NCBI RefSeq assembly: GCF_018812025.1
Contig: NC_063062.1
Span: 5,961,513 to 6,025,512 of the forward strand
Direction of reading: 5' to 3'
DNA length: 64,000 nt
From: Megalobrama amblycephala
Lineage: Eukaryota > Chordata > Actinopteri > Cypriniformes > Xenocyprididae
Shown here: one piece after another, positions 22,537 through 32,881 of the stretch
How positions within the stretch are numbered: the first letter of the stretch is position 1
How the letters are laid out: each line of letters begins with the position of its first letter
The notes under the pieces: model-generated
What the model was told of the DNA's origin: nothing
Database searches by the model: none
What the model saw: only the letters and a program-made list of their open reading frames with translations
Made by a program: the position numbers and the translations under genes

Positions 22537-23302
22537 GGGAACCTATAATGCCCCTTTTTGTGAAGTTTCAGCTCAAAATACCCCACAGATCATTTATTAT
22601 AGCTTGTCAAATTTGCCCCTATTTGGGTGTGAGCAAAAACACGCCTGTTTTGTGTGTCCTTTTAAATGCAAATGAGCTACTTCTACCAGCCCGCTTTCCA
22701 GAAGAGGGCGGAGCTTTAACAGCTCACACTTTGGTTGCTCAACAACAACAAAGCTGGAGAATCTCATGCAGCCAAAATGAGGATTGTCAGTAACGGTGTT
22801 CAGCCTTACATTGTTCAAACCGGAGTCGACACTGATGGAGAGACTCAGGAAGAAGTTACAACTTTTAGAATGAAACTGGATGTTTCTGAATGGTTGTGGA
22901 TAAATTTATGTAGTTACTGTGGAGTTGATTCAACTCATCCACTAGCATGTGCCGTCATGTTAATCTTTTGTGCAAGTCCAGTGTTGAATTGACCCTCGTT
23001 GTGAAGCAGTCCGGCGTAAAATGACGGCATGATAACAACACTCTACTACAACAACTCTTCCTCTTCTCTAAAGGAGCCCAACATGGCCTCACCACCTTTG
23101 TTGTGTGTTCTTGGGGGTGGGGTTTATGTACATTTTTGGGTTTGTGATGTCACCAACCTGGGAAGCAGCTTGTTGTAGTCCCTACCAGCCGTTTGTTGTA
23201 GTCCTTAAAAAGCGATTTCTGTAAAAGGAAATATCTAACTTTGCATTGAACTTTGAGCATCGTGACACAGTAACTAAAGTTAAATCATAATCAAGGACCC
23301 CT
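22537..23302 (+). mobile_element. TTAA element K2, copy 3 (766 bp)
   Basis: TTAA lies at 22533-22536 and 23303-23306, with ends GGGAACC and GGACCCCT. This is one of the two fullest K2 copies in the window. It contains GAAGAGGGCGGAGC, the short reading frame and the AACTTTGAGC block shared with K3. Confidence 0.92.
22735..22992 (+). pseudogene. K2 short reading frame (VQPYIVQTG...)
   Basis: An 85-codon frame contains AAKMRIVSNGVQPYIVQTG followed by VDTDGETQEEVTTFRMKL. The same frame is recognisable in copies at 5541-5353 (minus), about 44364-44535 and, with a stop, about 57060-57200. In copy 44.5 kb the frame meets GTTAGT, a possible splice donor. It is best read as a first exon of an autonomous relative. 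I see no function of its own. Confidence 0.5.
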
Positions 23303-23306
23303 TTAA

Positions 23307-23855
23307 TAGAATTGGTAATTATTCCAAAGAGAATTTAAAATGAGCGTTTCCAGATTTCTGCAAGTATTTCCATGCATCACATGGAATTAATTTATTTTAT
23401 AACTTTTTTATGCAACTGATACAAGTGTTTTTCCCTGTTAAGACTGACATCTTGAACATGCAACTGTATACTTCTTTACATTTCACCTCATAAATTTTCT
23501 ATCCAGACTCACAGTATTTGAGCGAGCTGCTAGACTTATCGCCAGAAATCCAGGACATACTGCAGCAATAGATGCTGTGAGCCTAAAAAATAGGAATATG
23601 GAAAATGGGTCTGCTTTCAGGAGGCATAATAACCATGGAAAATATAGCTGCAAGCAGCAATTATGGAAAAAAGACACAGTATGACACAAATCTTAGTATA
23701 TTACAATTTAAGCAATCTCCAAAGAATCAGTGGATGGAAGAATTATGCTTTTGGATCAGCTGTAAAAAGTTTATAAGCACTGTTAGATTAAATCTAAATG
23801 GCAGAAACATGTGATCTACACTCCTGGGAGAAAAAAAAGGCCAACCCTAAATGGC
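23307..23855. other. No gene supported
   Basis: This unique-looking stretch lies between the K2 element and the Tc1 relic. A frame at 23605-23814 shows no motif. It may belong to the older transposon that follows. Confidence 0.35.
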
Positions 23856-23859
23856 TAAA

Positions 23860-24480
23860 CACTAAAGTTTTAATTGTCTTAACCACAAATTATTGATCAG
23901 GCATATACACTATGTAAAAAGCCATTGCTGTCTCAGAAAAATATCAAAGACAGAAGTTTTTGGCTGAATATGGAAAGTTGTGTGTGGAGTAATGAATACA
24001 GAGCAGTGGCTTCGAAAATCTGGTGAGAAATATAATAATATATGCTTCTTTACTACAGTGAAGCATGGAGGAAGAGTGTCATTGTGTGGGGAGCCTTTTT
24101 AGCGGCTGCTATTGGTGAGTTGCTTCACTGTGAAAAGCCATTTGGAGTACTGGAGAATATTGCAGAATGGCTTGCTACCCACAAATGACCAGTTGTTATC
24201 TAAAGAGGAATGATCAGATGATATTTTTCAACAAGACAATGCTCCTGCCCAAATTCCAAATACAACCAAGAAGAGGCTTGAGAACGAGTCCATCAGGCTC
24301 ATGTTTTGGCCCTGTCATGTGAATATTTGGTCTCACATTAAACACAAATGAACTGAGAGACATTTTTCAACTACTCATGAACTGTTTGAAGCCATTAACA
24401 TTGAGTGGAACAACCATGAATCTTCTTTCTGTAAAAAGCTGCCTGTAAGTTGGGTAAAGCTATTCCAAGTTAAGTTACTT
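23860..24480 (+). pseudogene. Tc1/mariner transposase relic
   Basis: After VKHGG, a one-base shift leads to SVIVWGAFLAAAIGELLHC, the classic Tc1 block around the first part of the DDE domain. Downstream come FQQDNAPAQIPNTTKKRL, which retains an acidic residue of the catalytic triad, and IWSHIKHK, a remnant of the conserved tail. Several stops and frameshifts make it inactive. Terminal repeats were not found. Confidence 0.82.
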
Positions 24481-24489
24481 TATCTACAG

Positions 24490-24682
24490 CAGTGGTTCCC
24501 AACCACGATCCTGGAGGCCCCCCAACCCTGCACATTTTCCATGTCTCCTTAATCAAGCACACCTGAATCAGGTCATCAGCTCATTAGCAAAGACTCCAAG
24601 ACCAGAAATGGGTGTGTCAGACAAAGGAGACATGGAAAATGTGGTGTTGTGGGGCCTCCAGGATAGTGGTTGGGAACCACTG
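24490..24682. mobile_element. hAT-type MITE (193 bp) with perfect 8-bp duplication
   Basis: The ends are CAGTGGTTCCCAACC and its complement. The 8-bp duplication atctacag is present at 24482-24489 and 24683-24690 without a mismatch. There is no coding sequence. Confidence 0.94.
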
Positions 24683-24690
24683 ATCTACAG

Positions 24691-25595
24691 CATTTGTGTT
24701 GCTAATTTTCTGACCAGTGATTTGTGATTAAAATGGTTAAGACCATTAAAAGACCACTAAATATTTTGCCATTTTTGGCTCGGCCCTTCTTTTTCTTCTT
24801 TTTGGCCCTCCGGATCCTATCAGAAGATATCCGTCTTGTCTGATCCCCAAAATCAGTTAACAAAACTGTATTTTTTAGTCTGGTACCCAAAACTGTATTA
24901 ACTAAAAGTCTTCTATCAGCCTCAGAGGTTGACAGAGGAAGCTGTGATATAGCAGAAAGCCGGAGGTGAAGAGATGAATAAAAAATGAGCAGAGTTTTTA
25001 AAATAATCTTAGTTGCAAATGTTTCAATGCTCAGGTTTTGTTGGACCAGCACAAATCTGTGCTGTGTCATACCAAAGAAAAAGCAATGGAAAATTACTGC
25101 TTCACAACGTCGTTCTGTGACGATAAACAACAAAAAACAGAACAAAACGCATGAAAAAAACAAAACCAAAAACAAAAACAAAAAACCAACAACTGATAAC
25201 TTTCATGGTCTAAGGATCATCTGATCGATCTACTCAGCCTGGCTGCTGTGCTAAACTCAACAAGTCCAATAAATCACAGTAAATAGTCACAGTTCTAAAG
25301 TTATGGGCAGAAATACTTGTAAAACTTTTGCACTAGAAGTTTTTAAGAGTCCGATCCCAAAACTTGTGAGATTATATCTTCAACCCTCTTCTATCCCTGT
25401 GCCAAATTTTTTAACCATATGGCTCCCAAAGATTCCATAGTGTCTTAAATTAACTGGATAATCTGCCCCTGTAAATGTGTGTGAAAAGGAATAAAAGCTG
25501 TTGGTGTTGTACTGCCACTATAGTGTTCAGTGCAGCTAGAAACTGCAGTAAGTTGTGTGTATAGGTACATTTTTGGAATTTTGCAAAATTGAGGG
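24691..25595. other. No gene accepted; A-rich tract near 25120-25190
   Basis: A 159-codon minus-strand frame (25181-24702) is the longest here, but it is low-complexity at both ends and has no recognisable domain. The CAAAAAC-rich tract at 25120-25190 creates its hydrophobic end. Confidence 0.4.
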
Positions 25596-25679
25596 TATAG
25601 TTACAAAATATGCTCTAAAGCATTTTATATGCTTCTGCTCTTGGCCTGCATGGACGTTCAGATCTTAACACCACTACTC

Positions 25680-26750
25680 TGAACACAGATCCTAATGCTG
25701 TCTAAGACTATGCTGCATTACTGAGGACTTTGTCAAATGTGGACCCAGTGGAGTCCAGTTGAATCTGCAATCTGTTTGAAACGATTTAAACAAATCTCTT
25801 CTAGCAGAGCTCACTCAATACATTCAACTATTGATTTATATTGATAACCTTTTGCAAATACATAATTCTAAGGCTGTCAATGTAAAGACAGTTCCACTCT
25901 CTGGCCTACACTGGACACTGTTGAACCAATGTTAATTGGCTGCACATCTTTATCTCTAGGAAAAAAAGTAGCAATGCTTAGATATCCTGGACATTCTCAG
26001 CTTGGGCCTTAACAGCATGCCTATTTTTCTTATAATAGAATATAAACTTATTATTTTGCTATTTGGAGTGTAATGATCCTGTTTCTTCAATGTTGTCCCC
26101 TGTCGGGGAGTTTCTGCTATATGAAGTGGAACGAAAAAACTAAATTCTGTCAGCCATCACTAAGCTTCACATAATCAAGCCAACAGTTTGGGAAAAATCA
26201 CTGATGCTACAATAACTATTTGACCTCTAACCATTATTTCATCTCCCTTTTAATTAGTCCCTCCCCAAACAGTCTTTCAGTACTTGATTACCACAAACTG
26301 GCCTCCTGGAAAACAGTAGAAGTATTACAAAATGTTAAATTGTTTATACTAATTGCATTACTGGCTCCCTGTACACCTGCAGATATCGAAAGCTTGAAGA
26401 ACACCAATTTCCCATCAATATTACAGTCTCACTGTGGTGCTTAATAACAACCAATTACCTTTACACAAATGCTGTGGATGCATTTTCTTGGAAAATAAAA
26501 AGAAGATACTGGTAAACCATGTCCCTTGAAAAATAAACACAGCAATTTGAGGCCTTTTATAGATTATCAGTGTTTGAACCATTATCTTGTGCTTGTCCAG
26601 GGTATAAAATTACAGCCACATAATGCATATTGTATACAGAAATCTCTGATTTGTAAGAGGGCCTATATGGCACTCATCAGCACTCCTAAACACCGTGGAT
26701 ATCAAGCGACGCCACAGTGGTTCAGAATTTCCCTCTGTACCACAAAATGA
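25680..26750 (+). pseudogene. Ty3/gypsy retrotransposon relic (gag end and RT fragment)
   Basis: Three pieces occur in the right order. AELTQYIQLLIYIDNLLQ (about 25804-25857) resembles the conserved gag C-terminal helix. VEPMLIG (about 25920), followed about 20 residues later by a PGH, resembles the segment before and inside the gag zinc knuckle. LRPFIDYQCLN (about 26550-26580) resembles the reverse-transcriptase motif RPCIDYRxLN, and ISTPKHRGY follows where the RT has xSTPxxxYE. The catalytic YVDD and the protease are absent, and no LTR is seen. It is old, rearranged and non-functional. Confidence 0.7.
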
Positions 26751-27080
26751 ATGAGGAAGAAATGAAATTAGTTGATTTAAAATGTATAAAATGAGAAAAG
26801 AAAAATAACATTAATTGAAATTATGTATTGAAACGATATAAAAAGTGCAGTACAATGCTTTAATTAAAGAATTCACAGAAAAAGAAAATTTGCTTTTAGG
26901 TTCAGATTTGAATATGGCTACAGCTGGGGCACATCTGCGGTCCTCTGGAAGCTGGATCCAGCTGTGGTTGTTGGCATAAAAGCTCATGCTTGGAACGAAC
27001 CCAAGGTATATTTCCAGCTGACTCTTTTCTAATTATATAAGAGGTCTGTTGAGTCTATGTAACGAGCATATCTCCATCTA
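26751..27080. other. No gene seen
   Basis: Short AT-rich unique sequence between the gypsy relic and the next repeat. Confidence 0.5.
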
Positions 27081-27833
27081 CACTCTAAAATAAAATGTGT
27101 TGGCTCAAAAAAAAAAAAAAAAAAAAAAGCAAGTTTGCATCATTTTTTTGAGTTATAACAACTTTGAGTGAATTTACATTCCACTAACAAGCTACACTGA
27201 GTTAGAGGAACTTAATTTGTAGCATAAACCCAACTACCAGAGTTGTAGCCCTGGAGCCAATTAATCTTTTCTATTTCAGTTCAAATCAACAGATATCATA
27301 GCACATGCTTATACAACTTATTTAACATACATTTAATGAACAAGTAAGATATTACTTGTCACTGGCTTTAGTGCAGCCATTACTTATAGAGTCAATGTAG
27401 TGTTTGCCTTCATGTATCTACTCTTCAGCACAATGGTAACCACAAAAACTGAAACTCTTCAAAATGTCAGACATAACTGCATTAAACAGGTCTTTCCCAC
27501 CACTAAAAAACACATGAAATAACACTTAATTTCAACATTTATTCTCCTTATCCAGTCCTATGCAAAGCATACTAGGAACGAGAAATCCACTGCCTAATTT
27601 CCGAAGTTATCAAGACAATTTCATTAAGTTACTACAACTTAATTAAAAAAAAAAAAGCCAATTAACACATACATTTGAGTTTAAATTACAGACGATATTA
27701 AGTTGATGTAATGATCAATTATGTCAACAGAACTCAACAAAATGATGTTTGCAACTTAAAAGGTTTAATTAAAACAAATAATTAGAATTTTTAAAGTTGT
27801 GGCAACAGGTCCCCTGAATTACTTTTTAGAGTG
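27081..27833. mobile_element. CACTCTAAAA-terminated MITE (753 bp)
   Basis: It begins CACTCTAAAA after TA and ends TTTTTAGAGTG, a perfect terminal inversion of about 10 bp. The right TA is mutated to atttg. It contains an internal A-run (27107-27128). The terminal sequence is shared with the element at 41.1 kb. Confidence 0.7.
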
Positions 27834-30821
27834 ATTTGGGACCTGGCATTCTGTAATTTATAAGAAAAATCACTTTAAAATCAATTCTATAGTGACCACA
27901 AACACATATGCATTACATATACAATAACATGCTTGACATTACAGGCTCTATACACTAACCAGTCACATGTTGCTACTGTTTGCAGATTACAGAAAAGTAA
28001 TTGCAATTCTGCCTGTGATTCCTTTACTGCTCTGTATTACCTGACAAGCATCTGTCAATCATGTTCCTTTGAGATCTGACACCTCCAGCTTCACTCTATT
28101 TACTTGAACTGTGAGATGTGACTGACTCTACTAACTAACCAAGTGTTATTGTAAGGATTTTTCAGCTCTTGCCTTATCATGGCATTACCCTGCAATATCA
28201 AAATCATATCTGAGACGCGCTCCAGAGTGGAGCACTGTACGAATGCTAAGGGAAAAGCATCACGCGATATCAGCAGAGGCACTTTCACACACTGAGGTTA
28301 AACGGTCAACTGTCACTCACTTTGTCATTCCTGTGCCTCAAATGAACTGAGCATGAGCAGAGTAAGCAAAAAGAAATATGACAAATATACAAAAGGAAAG
28401 GCGGAGGAGTGGCCACAATGCGTTATATGTCTTCAAAAAAGAAAATGCCCCCTAATAACCATTAACAATAATAACCTAATAATCTCTGTCAGTTTTTTTC
28501 CAGGGAGGGTAATTATTACTGTAGCTTTTCTTTAAAGCATTCACAATATATAGTGCTTTACAATGAACTCTATGAGCTACATATGACAGTTTATCTGTTC
28601 AATAAAATACTTTACTCACCTGTGGAGTACCTGCTATCGTCGCTTTTACAACATTTCAAATCCCTCAGTTCTCTCCATCTCCAAAAAGCCAAGCCAATGT
28701 TGATTCTGGTTTTATTACAAGGAAGGTCTAAAAAATATTTAAATTTTCAATATTATAAACAATTACGATAGGCTTGTCATAGTGAATCATGGTAAGACAA
28801 AAACATGTTTTGGAAGAAGGATTGATGATGTATTGACTCTTTATTTAAATGTTGTTAATTTTGAACAAAGAAGTTACATTTATTAAAAATACAGCAGACA
28901 AAATAAAATATTTTTCATTGTTAGTTTGTGTTAACTAATGTAGTTAAACCATGTACAAAGTTAATTTGAACCTATACATCTCATAAGATATTTACAAAAA
29001 ATATAAAAAATATAAAAAAAAAATATATAATAGAAAATAAAGCATTAAATTATAACAGGTTAAAATTACAATTTACAATAAACCGAATAAAAGAAGTGCC
29101 TCATGTGACTTGATTTTTTTTTCCTAATGCCATTAAAAGTAGATCAATTTTGTTTAACCTTGTTTATAAAATATTCAAATTTTGAAGGATATTTTTAAGT
29201 GAATAATTTTAAGCAATATACAAGATGCAGTTCATTTTTGAAAATATAATTCTAGCTAAAAAAAGGCCTAAAAGAGATCTGTATTAGATAGATAATTGTA
29301 AGTTTGATTTAATAGAGACTCATAGTAACTTAAACAATTTCTCATTTAATCTCCTTTAAGTTTTCATTTTTAGTAATAGCAGGTTAACACATTCTATTGA
29401 AACTACAAAAGATTTTTGTCAGAAATCATGATTACCATGGTAGATGCTGTTTACACATACAAACAGACCATTTTTCCAGTTAACAAAGTATTCATTTCCA
29501 CAATTTGAGTATGCACATTTGTGTCCATGTTCAGATGGGGTTTTTTTTTTTAACAAACATGATATAAAGAGCAAAGAAACTTAGCATAACAAAAGGTATA
29601 TCAAGATTCTTTTGGCGTGAACGCAGCAAAACATACAGATGCATATTGCATGATTTTGTAATTATGGGTCTCAGCTAAACAGTCCTATTAGGGTCCTGGA
29701 GGACATTATTTAAATTTAGTTTTACATAATTGTAGGTGTCTCAAAAGAAAACACCAGTGATGGTACTTGACTCATTCTGGTAAGATTAAATTTTTGTAAG
29801 GAGAAGAAAAGGAGCGCATTAGCGATTATATAGCTCTAGTGCTGTAAAATAGCACATCTCTAATTTCTGTTCCACTCTCACGTCTCGAGCCTCTGGGACC
29901 TTGAGTGGCTCTTGTCAACCCTCCACAAGTCAGTGTTATTTGTAAGGTAAAACCCATCAGAAACCACTTTTAAACCAAATAATGATACCTGCTGTTTTTC
30001 CCACTCTCCCTGAATGACTTTAGAAGAACACGATCTCCATTTACACCAAAGATAGGAAGAGAGAGATGTATTTCTCTGAAAGGGCAGATGCTGTTAGACA
30101 GATTAAACATCACACCATGCGTCCTGTGTGTTTATTAAATCAACTCAGCTGGAGATAACAGTTTCAGCAGTGTTCTCCTGGACGACTCTTATTTCCTATA
30201 CCATTTTCATTATCACATGATTCAGCTCCATAAAGAAGTTTTCCAATTCATTGCTAACTGATCATATTAATTTGGTGGTGTGTATTCCAGGAAGACAATG
30301 CAAGTGGCTGAACTGCTGATGACTTCAGAAATGCAGCAATAGGAATTATTATGATGTATGAAATTGCGGTCTACTGCCTAGTTTATGCCTACACCCCAGA
30401 AAGTGATTCACTGCATGAGTTTCTGTTTATATAGGAACAGAAGATTCAGCTCCTGTCCTCTTATTAGGAAATGTGGAGAAAATAAAACCACCATAGTACA
30501 TGAAAATTCCAACCACTCATTTCTAATACATTTATTACATGAAGAAAGAAATATGAATAATGTGTCATGATTTTAACACAATTTGACATGTATAGGTATT
30601 AATCAGTATTCAAACTGTGTCAGAGCTCTTGAGGACCCCCCAGGCGCTAACTGAGAGGTAAACATCTAAAAAAAAAAAAAAAAGGGTGCACTTAGGCATG
30701 CTTAGAAATAGTATCACTACTTAAAAACTGGATATGCAGATAAAGCATTTTATGTCAGGTAAATAATTTGATTCTTTACATTTTTCCCTTGATTTTTCTT
30801 TTTTCTTTTCAATTTGAACAA
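27834..30821. other. AT-rich, no gene recognised
   Basis: Nearly 3 kb with short frames only. I could not find splice pairs or repeat termini. 28700-29600 is particularly AT-rich. Confidence 0.45.
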
Positions 30822-31770
30822 TACGGAAGAGGATTAGGGCCAAGCAATAATAAAAAAATAAAACCATCTCGAGATAAAATGTTGAGAATAAAGTCATTAA
30901 ATTACGAGAAAAAACTAGTTAAATTTCGAGAAAAAAGTCGAGATAAAATGTTGAGAATAAAGTCATTAAATTACGAGAAAAAAGTCGTTAAATTACGAGA
31001 ATAAACTCATTAAATTACGAGAAAAAAGTCGTTAAATTTCGAGAAAAAAGTCAAGATAAAATGTTGAGAATAAAGTCATTAAATTAGGAGAAAAAAGTCG
31101 TTAAATTACGAGAATAAACTCATTAAATTACAAGAAAAAACTCATTAAATTTTGAGAAAAAACTTGTTAAATTTCAAGAAAAAAGTCGAGATAAAATGTT
31201 GAGAATAAAGTCATTAAATTAGGAGAAAAAAGTCGTTAAATTACGAGAATAAACATTAAATTATGAGAATAAACTCGTTAAATTTCGAGAAAAAATCTTG
31301 TTAAATTTCAAGAAAAAAGTCGAGATAAAATGTTGAGAATAAAGTCATTAAATTAGGAGAAAAAAAGTCGTTAAATTACGAGAATAAACTCGTTAAATTA
31401 CGAGAAAAAACTGAGTTTATTGTTAACATTTTATCTTGACTTTTTTCTCGAAATTTAATGAGTTTTTTCTCGTAATTTGATGACTTTATTCTCAACATTT
31501 TTTCTCGACTTTTTTCTCGAAATTTAATTACATTTTTCTCATAATTTAACGAGTTTATTCTCGTAATTTAACGACTTTTTTCTCGTAATTTAATGACTTT
31601 ATTCTCAACATTTTATCTCGACTTTTTTCTCGAAATTTAATGACTTTATTCTCAACATTTTATCTCGACTTTTTTCTTGAAATTTAACGATTTTTTTCTC
31701 GAAATTTAACAACTTTAATCTCGAGATGGTTTTATTTTTTATTATTGCTTGGCCCTAATCCTCTTCCGTA
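30822..31770. mobile_element. Foldback element of tandem short repeats (949 bp)
   Basis: The ends TACGGAAGAGG and CCTCTTCCGTA are inverted over about 50 bp. The flanking 6-bp duplication is gaacaa (30816-30821, 31771-31776). Inside, a 20-21 bp unit (GTTAAATTACGAGAAAAAA with variants) is tandemly repeated to about 31410. From there the complement is repeated to the end, so the whole element is a large imperfect hairpin. Confidence 0.88.
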
Positions 31771-31936
31771 GAACAAAGTTACTCATTAACATTTACTATT
31801 TTGAGACCAATCATGATAAAACTATCATATTAAACCCTACAATCAGATGTTGGCTAAACAGCCAAATAAATAACTTACTGAAAGTTCATGTTATTCAAGG
31901 TTTTAGTACGTCTAAACTTGGAATACAAGTAATTAA

Positions 31937-32416
31937 AGGATTAGTCCACTTTTAAATACAATTTTCCTGATAATCTACTCTATTTAAGATGTTCATGTCT
32001 TTCTTTCGTCAGTCGAAAAGAAATTAAGGTTTTTGATGAAAACATTCCAGGATTTTTCTCCTTCTAGTGGACTTCAATGGACTCCAGATGGTTGAAGATC
32101 AAAATTACAGTTTCAGTGCAGCTTCAAAAGGCTTTAAATGATCCCAGATGAGGAATAAGGGTCTTATCTAGAGAAACGATTGGTCATTTAAAAAAAAATA
32201 CAACTGTATATGCTTTATAAACACAAATTATCGCCTTGCGCTGTATGTCCAACGCCTTCCCTATTCAACTTACAGAACGAACGCGGTTGCCAGTTTCGTT
32301 TTTTTCTGTAAGTAGAATAGGGGAGGCGTAGGACATACAGCATAAGCTTTTTGAAGAATACAGAAAGCGGATGAGTAAATTATAAGGAAAATTTTATTTA
32401 AAAGTCGACTAATCCT
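31937..32416. mobile_element. TTAA foldback F2 (480 bp)
   Basis: The ends are AGGATTAGTCCAC and GTCGACTAATCCT, flanked by TTAA (31933-31936, 32417-32420). The interior includes inverted blocks such as GCTGTATGTCCAACGCC against its complement. There is no coding sequence. Confidence 0.9.
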
Positions 32417-32507
32417 TTAAGTAGTTTGAACTCAAAAAGTTTTCAAAAAGTTACAAATCAGATATGTTTCTTTTCTGTTGCTTGGGACGATAAAAAAAAA
32501 TGGAAAA

Positions 32508-32562
32508 TTAACATATTAGAATAATATCTAAACGATCATGTGACACTGAAGACTAGAGTAAT
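32508..32562 (+). repeat. R1 fragment
   Basis: A 55-bp piece of the R1 consensus (GATCATGTGACACTGAAGAC block) flanked by unrelated sequence. Confidence 0.65.
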
Positions 32563-32574
32563 TGGTAGATTGTA

Positions 32575-32794
32575 AGGCTATGTTTACCTGACAATGATCT
32601 ACTAAAAACATTTTCCAGATGACAACGTTGTCAAAACGATCCCGATTCACATGGATGTGCGAAAACGACTAAAAACGCTGTATTCTGTTGCCAGTCCAGT
32701 AGTTGGCGACGAAACACTACGTGCCTGTAGACTGAACATGAAATACATATGTGCATGACATCACCGTTTTCACAAATTCATTTTTATGTACTTT

Positions 32795-32795
<1 letters not shown>
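32575..32795 (+). repeat. Dispersed repeat D2, copy 1
   Basis: It matches, in reverse orientation, the sequence around 53170-53380: both contain ACGACTAAAAAYGCTGTATT and TGACRTCACCGTTTTCACAA. No termini are resolved, and a TA microsatellite sits at its right end. Confidence 0.75.

Positions 32796-32801
<6 letters not shown>

Positions 32802-32878
<77 letters not shown>
32802..32878. repeat. (TA)n microsatellite, about 77 bp
   Basis: Uninterrupted TA dinucleotides preceded by a short GT run. The open frames of alternating Tyr/Ile across it are artefacts. Confidence 0.97.

Positions 32879-32881
<3 letters not shown>

Noticed and set aside
24702..25181. 159-codon minus-strand open frame, one of the longest in the window
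   Set aside because: The hydrophobic start comes from a CAAAAAC-rich simple tract and the basic end from an A/T-rich run. It has no domain, no splice structure and no second copy to support it.
30768..31004. Repetitive Lys/Arg/Glu-rich frame
   Set aside because: It is a translation of the tandem repeats inside the 949-bp foldback element.
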